Source: Pseudoalteromonas sp. OOF1S-7
Lineage (GTDB): Bacteria; Pseudomonadota; Gammaproteobacteria; Enterobacterales; Alteromonadaceae
Assembly: GCF_022347765.1 (NCBI RefSeq)
Contig: NZ_JAKRFZ010000006.1
Location: 62,001 to 126,000 of the forward strand
Length of the DNA stretch: 64,000 nucleotides
Direction: 5' to 3'
Under the pieces are notes generated by a model, which was given only the letters and a program-made list of their open reading frames with translations, was not told the origin of the DNA and did no database searches. Within the stretch, counting starts at the first letter, position 1. The number at the start of each line of letters is the position of its first letter. The position numbers and the translations under genes were made by a program. Positions 58,694 to 64,000 of the stretch are shown here, one piece after another.

Positions 58694-59686
58694 ATGTCAG
58701 AATATGAAAATGGGGAGGCGCGGCGCGATGCCGCAGCCTCTTTTTCTCATACAGGGAACCTGGGGTTTGGGGTTGGCTTGCGCAGCCAGCATTATCCTGA
58801 GCTGATGAGCATTGACCATGACACGGCGAAAAAACCTGTAGACTGGTTTGAAATCATCAGCGAAAACTACATCGACAACTTTGGCTATGGCCGCCACGTG
58901 CTGGAAATACTCAGAGCACACTATCCTATGGTGATGCATGGTGTGTCGATGAACATAGGCAGCTCCGATCCGCTCGATTTTACCTATCTGAACAAGCTCA
59001 AAGCACTGAGCGATTTTGTGCAGCCTGCGTGGGTGTCGGATCACCTGTGCTGGACAGGCGTGGCCGGGGTAAACAGCCACGACCTTTTGCCTATGCCGCT
59101 GACGGAAGAAAGTCTCGACCATGTTATCCGCCGGGTTAAGCAAGTGCAGGAAGTGCTGGAGCGCCCGGTTGTACTGGAAAACCCGTCTACCTATCTGGAG
59201 TATTGTCATTCCAGCCTGAGTGAACCTGCTTTCTTCACTGAGCTGGTGAATGCCACCGGCTGTGGTATTTTGCTCGACGTCAATAATGTCTTTGTCAGTG
59301 CCTTTAATCATGGCTTTGATCCTGAGGCGTATATTCGTGCCCTGCCCCACCAGCAGATTGTGCAGATCCATCTGGCGGGCCCAAGTGATTGCGGTGATTG
59401 TCTGATTGATACCCACGACCAGCCGGTGCCGCAGCAGGTCTGGGCGCTTTATGCGTTGGCGCAGCAGCTGACCGGGGGCGTGTCGACTTTACTGGAATGG
59501 GACGCCAATATTCCGCCATTTGACACTCTGGTGGCAGAGCTGAATAAGGCAAAGCAGGTACTCAATGGCGAGATGCCCGCACAGGCCGTGCACCAGAGCG
59601 ATATGGCGAAATTTTCAACGCCCGTGGTACGGGAAATGCATCAAAACACAGACCTAGCACACAGCTTAAAACCGGTAGCGAAATGA
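58694..59686 (+). CDS. MNIO (DUF692) multinuclear iron oxidase, peptide-modifying
   Basis: A 330-residue DUF692 protein of the MbnB/BufB/TglH superfamily, a TIM barrel binding two or three irons. Conserved metal-binding segments are visible in order: GVGLRSQHY, WFEIISENY, VMHGVSMNIG, WVSDHLCWT, VLENPSTYLEY, GILLDVNNVFVSAFNHG, VQIHLAG, DTHDQPV and LLEWDANIPPF. These enzymes oxidise cysteines in ribosomal peptides to thiooxazole, oxazolone-thioamide or related groups. It starts 9 bases after the Cys-rich protein and overlaps the next gene by four bases (ATGA), so all three are one operon. Confidence 0.92.
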   Translation: MSEYENGEARRDAAASFSHTGNLGFGVGLRSQHYPELMSIDHDTAKKPVDWFEIISENYIDNFGYGRHVLEILRAHYPMVMHGVSMNIGSSDPLDFTYLNKLKALSDFVQPAWVSDHLCWTGVAGVNSHDLLPMPLTEESLDHVIRRVKQVQEVLERPVVLENPSTYLEYCHSSLSEPAFFTELVNATGCGILLDVNNVFVSAFNHGFDPEAYIRALPHQQIVQIHLAGPSDCGDCLIDTHDQPVPQQVWALYALAQQLTGGVSTLLEWDANIPPFDTLVAELNKAKQVLNGEMPAQAVHQSDMAKFSTPVVREMHQNTDLAHSLKPVAK

Positions 59687-60591
59687 CGTACTCAACCCCA
59701 CAACTCAGCCAGTTGCAGCACTGGTTGTCTCACGTTTTAATTTCTCGTGGCGACTTGCCAGAAAAGTTGCTTACAGCAGGTCAGCGTGATGGCCTGACAC
59801 TTGAACAGTGCGTTAAACCGACCCCACAGTTGCCAGCCGAGCGTCGGGTGGATATTTATGCTGCCGGTTACGTTATGCGACTGGTGGAGTGCCTGAAAGG
59901 AGAGTTTGCCCTGCTCTGCGCCTTTATGGGCGATGACGTTTTTGAGGTGTTTGCCAAGGCGTATATTGTGACTTTGCCGTCGCGGTCATTCACTTTGCAT
60001 ACGCTGGGTAAGTCGTTTGTCAGTTTTCTGGCTAATACCCGGCCGCAGGGGGAGTTCGATGACAAGCAGCGCGCTATGTTCGATGTGCCCGTGGAGCTGG
60101 CCCGATTCGAGCGTGCCAAAGCTGAGGTCCTACTGGCCGAAGGACTGGAACACTCGCCCCCAGCCGAGTTGGTACTGAACGAATTTGAACTGCTGGGCGG
60201 CGGCGCATCGCTCAACCTGATGGTACCACCGTGCCTGCGTTTACTGGTTAGTGATTATGATCTGCTGCCCATGGTTGAACAGTTAGAAAATGCCCTGCCG
60301 CATACCCTGCCTGGCAGAGAAACCCGTTATATTGCCCTGACCCGACAAAACTATCGGCTGATCACCCAGCCGCTGACCCACTGGCAGGCGGATTTGCTCA
60401 GCCACTGTGGTCAGGCTATGTCGTTTGAACAGGCGCTGATACACAGCGCCCGCCGTCAGGGTATGGAACCCACAGTACTCAGAGCCCGACTGGCCATGTG
60501 GCTACCAGCCGCCGTCGCCTGCGGTCTGCTGGTGGTCGAGCGCGCTAAACGTCCGGCCGCAAACACTGAAGATGCTTCGCACTACTTATAA
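59683..60591 (+). CDS. DUF2063 (BufC/HvfC-type) partner of the MNIO enzyme
   Basis: A 302-residue protein with the N-terminal DUF2063 signature RRVDIYAAGYVMRLVECLKGEFALLCAFMGDDVF (given here as RRVDIYAAGYVMRL then LVECLKGEF) near residues 50-85. Such proteins recognise the precursor and hand it to the DUF692 oxidase. The C-terminal half (~200-300) is winged-helix-like. Overlaps the MNIO gene by four bases and runs convergently into the Sel1 gene, overlapping its end by ten bases. Confidence 0.88.
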   Translation: MTYSTPQLSQLQHWLSHVLISRGDLPEKLLTAGQRDGLTLEQCVKPTPQLPAERRVDIYAAGYVMRLVECLKGEFALLCAFMGDDVFEVFAKAYIVTLPSRSFTLHTLGKSFVSFLANTRPQGEFDDKQRAMFDVPVELARFERAKAEVLLAEGLEHSPPAELVLNEFELLGGGASLNLMVPPCLRLLVSDYDLLPMVEQLENALPHTLPGRETRYIALTRQNYRLITQPLTHWQADLLSHCGQAMSFEQALIHSARRQGMEPTVLRARLAMWLPAAVACGLLVVERAKRPAANTEDASHYL

Positions 60592-62249
60592 GCACAGCGC
60601 GAGGGGCGAATATCCAGCTTTGCAGTAAACTTGCTGGCTAGCTGGTGGCGCCAGTACGGTGCCATCATTTCTTTGTTCGGCGCTTTTGGCCCGAGCGTCA
60701 CGTACTCAATCGGGGCCAGGTGGTTGTCTCTGTGCAGCTCCAGATATAAACGCGGGGCTGTACCCGTGGCAAAGTCCGGATCTGAGCTTTGGATCTCTTT
60801 TGCGCCATATTCCAGGTGCGTGACGATCACCCTGTGTTCCTGCTCATCCTTATAATTGGCGTCTTTTAGCAGGTAGGGCAACGGACCGAGTAGCCAGGCA
60901 AGGTCTTGCAGCTTCTCGGATGTTGGATTTTTGCCGACAAACGCAGTGATTACTTCTTTCAGGTTAGCAAACAGTGACCCTATTTTTTCTTCATCCTCTT
61001 CTTCAAATTCAAACTGACCTTTTACGTAGAGCACCCGGTAGAATGCCGCGCTTTCTTGTGGTGATTGACCGGTATTGGCAAACGCTTTTTTCGCTTCTGA
61101 TTGCTCGGAAAAAGACCCCTTTTCTGCTAATAAACGATAATCAAAAAAGTCTCGTGTATTAAAGGTAATGGCGCAGCCGCAGGCATCGTCATTTAAATGG
61201 TTTTTACTGTAGAAGCGCCACATATTTAGGCTGTCGCTCTTCGGTAAAAAGCAGCCGATAAATACGGGGTTACCTTCGATAGGCTCAAATCCCAGTGCAT
61301 GCCAGAGTAACTTGCCTTCATTGGGGTCATTAACAGCATTAATGTGCCCCAACCTGAAGGGGCTTTTTTCGAGCAAAATTGCCTGGCCAACTTCGTATGA
61401 GGTGTAATGGGTCATCGGTGTTTCATCGCCGATTTTTAGTATGTCTAAAATCTGCTCTCTTAACTCACCAATAGATTCTGACAGTTCAAAACGCTCCGCT
61501 CTATCGTGGAGTTCATAGGCTTCAAAGCTAACCAGTGGATCTTTAAATATTTTTTCGCATAGAGCTTTGGTCTCACTATAACTTTGGTCCACTCCCTTCC
61601 CATCAAAGTAACAGTAAGCCAGATTGAGCAGAGCCCGGGTATCTTTTTGTGCTGCGGCTAGTTCATAATACTCCACTGCTTTTGCAATGTTTTTCCTTAC
61701 ACCTTTACCAAGCTCATACATTGCCCCCAAGTTGGATTGACCACGCGCATCTTTTTGTTTTGCAGCTAGTCTGTAGTATTTAACTGCTTGTTGATCACTT
61801 TGTTCTACCCCTTGACCATATTGGTACATTACACCCAAGTTGCATTGACCCCGTGCGTCCCCTTGTTCCGCGGCCTGCTGATAGTATTTAACGGCTTGTT
61901 CATCACTTTGTTCTAAGCCTCTGCCGTGCTCAAATATAAAACCCAAGTTGCATTGGGCATTTGCATTGCCTCGTTCAGCAGCTTGGTTATACCAATCGAT
62001 AGCCTTTTCGTCACTCTGTTCTAGCCCCTGACCATCCTGATACATGAAACCCAGGCTAAATTGAGCTTCGGCATGGTCTTGCTTTGCAGCTTGCTTAAAC
62101 CAGTAAGCGGCTTGCTCATAATTTTGTTCTGTATCATCGCCGAAATAGTAAGCATCGCCCAGCTCATATTGCGCCTCTGCATCGCCACTTTGGGCTTTTT
62201 CTGTCAGAGCTTGGATCTCTGGCGTTAGTTCGGGGTTGTGTTCTGACAT
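60582..62249 (-). CDS. Sel1-repeat protein with DUF2971 domain
   Basis: A 555-residue protein; the ATG at 62249 has AAGGA upstream. Residues ~15-230 contain six 36-residue Sel1 repeats of the form AEAQFSLGFMYQDGQGLEQS-type, with nearly identical neighbours suggesting recent internal duplication. The C-terminal half (~275-540) is a DUF2971-like domain, with LWHALGFEP, MWRFYSKNHLNDDACGCAIT and EQEHRVIVTH. DUF2971 is of unknown biochemical role and occurs in some anti-phage contexts. It is convergent with the MNIO operon and no partner gene is adjacent. Confidence 0.8.
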   Translation of the reverse strand: MSEHNPELTPEIQALTEKAQSGDAEAQYELGDAYYFGDDTEQNYEQAAYWFKQAAKQDHAEAQFSLGFMYQDGQGLEQSDEKAIDWYNQAAERGNANAQCNLGFIFEHGRGLEQSDEQAVKYYQQAAEQGDARGQCNLGVMYQYGQGVEQSDQQAVKYYRLAAKQKDARGQSNLGAMYELGKGVRKNIAKAVEYYELAAAQKDTRALLNLAYCYFDGKGVDQSYSETKALCEKIFKDPLVSFEAYELHDRAERFELSESIGELREQILDILKIGDETPMTHYTSYEVGQAILLEKSPFRLGHINAVNDPNEGKLLWHALGFEPIEGNPVFIGCFLPKSDSLNMWRFYSKNHLNDDACGCAITFNTRDFFDYRLLAEKGSFSEQSEAKKAFANTGQSPQESAAFYRVLYVKGQFEFEEEDEEKIGSLFANLKEVITAFVGKNPTSEKLQDLAWLLGPLPYLLKDANYKDEQEHRVIVTHLEYGAKEIQSSDPDFATGTAPRLYLELHRDNHLAPIEYVTLGPKAPNKEMMAPYWRHQLASKFTAKLDIRPSRCAYK

Positions 62250-62410
62250 CAATATTCCTTTTAAACTGCTTAACCCCGTAAGAATCTGGTATGGGGTTTT
62301 ATATCCTTATTAAACGGTATTTTATGATGCCTGACAATGGGATGGGTTTTATCCATTGGGGTTGGCGACCTGCATGAAGAAGACATTCCTCTGGATGGTT
62401 TTGGAACTGG

Positions 62411-62434
62411 CGTAGTAAAAAGTGATCCAGAAAA
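62411..62434 (+). repeat. Single remote copy of the origin 22-bp motif
   Basis: GTAGTAAAAAGTGATCCAG lies in the short gap between the Sel1 gene and the Usp fragment, matching the origin motif with few changes and in the same orientation as the 51 kb cluster. Confidence 0.5.
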
Positions 62435-62493
62435 GCCCTGAAAAGCGGTCCACCGACTCGTCAGCGGGCGGACCTGCGGGTTACCCAGGTGGG

Positions 62494-62922
62494 TTATTTA
62501 ATTGGGGTCTGAAAGCCTTTGGGCTTAATGGCCAGCACGGAGCACTGGGTTTGTTCCAGGATAGATTCGGCGGTATTTCCGATGATCAAACCCGGAATGC
62601 CGACACGGCCGACGGTGCCCATCACGATTAAGTCAATCTGGTGTTTTTGTGCCAGCAGAGGGATCTCTTTACTGGCCTTGCCTTTAACCTGATGCAGTTT
62701 GGGCTGCAGGTACTGAACGGCAGACTTGTCGAACAGTGTGTCCATTTTTGTCACCAGCCGGGCCAGCTTAGTGGCACAGTCTCTGCGCCCTTGCTCTACG
62801 TAGTCATCAACCTGTTCGTCCGACTGACGTGCAAAGGTGCCGTAGCGCAGCCAGTCTTCGGCGTAGGCATCCCAGGCGCTGCCCACATGCAGCTCAGAGT
62901 GTGCGAATGAATTTAAGGTCAA
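62494..62922 (-). pseudogene. Universal stress protein, C-terminal fragment
   Basis: The 142-codon frame has only the C-terminal part of a UspE-like protein, ending with the nucleotide-binding motif MGTVGRVGIPGLIIGNTAESIL and CSVLAIKP. The N-terminal half is missing and the frame begins within the overlap with the antiporter fragment. It is probably a deletion product. Confidence 0.65.
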
Positions 62923-63160
62923 GCTTAAGGCCTACCAGGAATAGCAATACCGCAATGCCCAGTTCGGCCAGCAGTTCAATGTGCGCATGAGACTGAACGA
63001 TGTTTAAAGCCGAAGGCCCGACACCTCCCCCCACGGCAATAAAACTCACAATCATGGGCTGGCGAAGTAGCACACCAATAAAACCCAGTGCGGCGGCCAA
63101 CACCACCAGCGCAGTGAGCTCATAAAAAGCCGACAGATGAATAAAACTTAGGTCGAGCAT
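62894..63160 (-). pseudogene. CPA2 cation:proton antiporter, N-terminal fragment
   Basis: 88 residues starting like KefB/CPA2 antiporters (YELTALVVLAAALGFIGVLL, then IVSFIAVGGGVGPSAL, then LLAELGIAVLLFLVGLKLDL), then an early stop. Full-length proteins have ~400-600 residues. The join to the Usp fragment at about 62.9 kb indicates one deletion that removed the rest of the antiporter and the start of the Usp gene. A GGAGG ribosome site is still present. Confidence 0.72.
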
Positions 63161-63448
63161 TGCACCTCCTTCTTCACGTACAATGGCTTACAGCTTTACC
63201 TTAGTGGTCGCCAGCATCACAACCCCCTATGCAAAAATCAATCTAAGTTCTGCGGATCTTCGCCGACCATGTTCTACATCAAAATAGCAGCGACAAGATA
63301 CCGTAGCATGCGTTTTATAGTATGAATTTGCCGTATTTATAGGCAGTTATACTCGAAGTGTTGTGTAATTAGCAGACACGAATAAGCCGCCCTTGCGGGC
63401 GGCGGGTGGGAATTCAACAATGTAATACAAGGAAAAAGGGAGTGTGTT
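63161..63448. other. Spacer between antiporter fragment and ibpA
   Basis: About 290 bases with only the ibpA terminator and no gene seen. Confidence 0.5.
63382..63402 (-). terminator. ibpA terminator hairpin
   Basis: GCCGCCC-TT-GCGGGCGGC downstream of the minus-strand ibpA stop. Confidence 0.7.
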
Positions 63449-63898
63449 TTATTTGCTCTCTAGCAGTTTACCGGTGCCAATCTCAATTTTTCTTGGCTTT
63501 AACGCTTCCGGCACTTTGCGTTCCAGGTCAATCAATAACAAGCCGTTCTCAAGCTCTGCGCCAATCACTTTGACGTGGTCGCCCAGCTGGAATTTGCGCT
63601 CAAAGTTGCGCTCGGCAATGCCCTGGTGAATAAATTTACGGTCGGTTTTGTCTTCTTTGTTCTGCTTCTCGCCTTTAACGGTCAGCGTGTTGTTTTCCGA
63701 CTCAAGCGTCAGCTCCTGCTCCGTAAAGCCGGCCACCGCCATGGTAATCTGGTACTTGTCTTCAGCTAAGGCTTCGATATTGTATGGCGGGTAGCTGGGC
63801 TGTTTTTCGCTGCTACGCTGCGCCGCATCCATCATAGATGCAAGGTGGTCAAAGCCGATGAATGAACGGTAAAGGGGTGATAAATCTACTGTACGCAT
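63449..63898 (-). CDS. ibpA: IbpA-type small heat-shock protein (Hsp20)
   Basis: 149 residues from the ATG at 63898; an ATG two codons upstream (63904) is too close to GAGGAT to be used well, and MRTVDLSPLYRSFIGFD mirrors the start of E. coli IbpA (MRNFDLSPLYRS). The alpha-crystallin domain (~37-125) includes YQITMAVAGF, LTVKGEKQ and the C-terminal anchor IEIG. It holds unfolded proteins for Hsp70/ClpB. Only ~100 bases of leader are inside the window, too little to confirm a ROSE thermometer. Confidence 0.93.
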   Translation of the reverse strand: MRTVDLSPLYRSFIGFDHLASMMDAAQRSSEKQPSYPPYNIEALAEDKYQITMAVAGFTEQELTLESENNTLTVKGEKQNKEDKTDRKFIHQGIAERNFERKFQLGDHVKVIGAELENGLLLIDLERKVPEALKPRKIEIGTGKLLESK

Positions 63899-64000
63899 AA
63901 TCATATCCTCATAAAGCGATAATTAAGCCATTTACTCTTTGCAATAAACCAGTAAATAGCGGGTTTTCAACTCTAATACTACTTAAATAAAGACTTTTAA

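Overview
This window looks like the origin region of the second replicon (a chromid) of a marine gammaproteobacterium, most likely Pseudoalteromonas. The genus call rests on the combination of a TonB2-type energy-transduction operon, secreted M43 and S8 proteases with PKD and PPC tails, a long-form isocitrate lyase beside malate synthase G, and a plasmid-type rep/parA/parB locus sitting among metabolic genes. No rRNA or tRNA gene was seen.

Layout. 0-9 kb: TtpC-ExbB-ExbD-TonB-TPR operon, then a beta-helix-like lipoprotein and its probable TonB-dependent receptor. 9-21 kb: asd behind a MetJ-like box, small membrane proteins, two secreted proteases, a DUF417 protein and a solitary tyrosine recombinase. 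21-24.5 kb: an AT-rich secreted Vps62-domain protein and an IS481-family remnant. 24.5-33 kb: YdiJ-type flavo/Fe-S dehydrogenase, ppsA with its divergent regulator, and class II DAHP synthase. 33-42 kb: a decayed IS903-type element, a Tus homologue, a 1.9-kb array of ~302-bp repeats, rep, a GATC-rich origin candidate, parA and parB. 42-51 kb: SNF2 helicase, a response regulator, rmuC and a TPR histidine kinase. 51-56 kb: glyoxylate shunt (aceA/glcB, divergent). 56-62 kb: an MNIO (DUF692)/DUF2063 operon led by a ferritin-like protein with a bufferin-like Cys-rich tail. 62-64 kb: truncated antiporter and Usp fragments, and ibpA.

Main discovery. The protein at 34.7 kb aligns by eye with E. coli Tus, including the residues that form the cytosine-6 pocket. 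Four sites reading GTATGATGTG on the minus strand (21.1, 24.35, 32.8, 34.5 kb) resemble E. coli Ter, and a tandem array at 36.0-37.9 kb carries 13 related cores. All share one orientation, predicted to stop forks moving leftward from an origin at 39.3-39.9 kb. That region holds a perfect DnaA box and 16 GATC sites. Together they suggest an origin-proximal Tus-Ter trap enforcing unidirectional rightward replication. A second motif, AGTTAGTAAAA-n3-TGATCCAG, recurs in the origin, in a 51.2-51.6 kb cluster and at 62.4 kb. It may be a Rep-binding iteron with remote copies, or the remains of IS21-type ends.

All family assignments come from reading the sequence and remembered family features; no database search was run.
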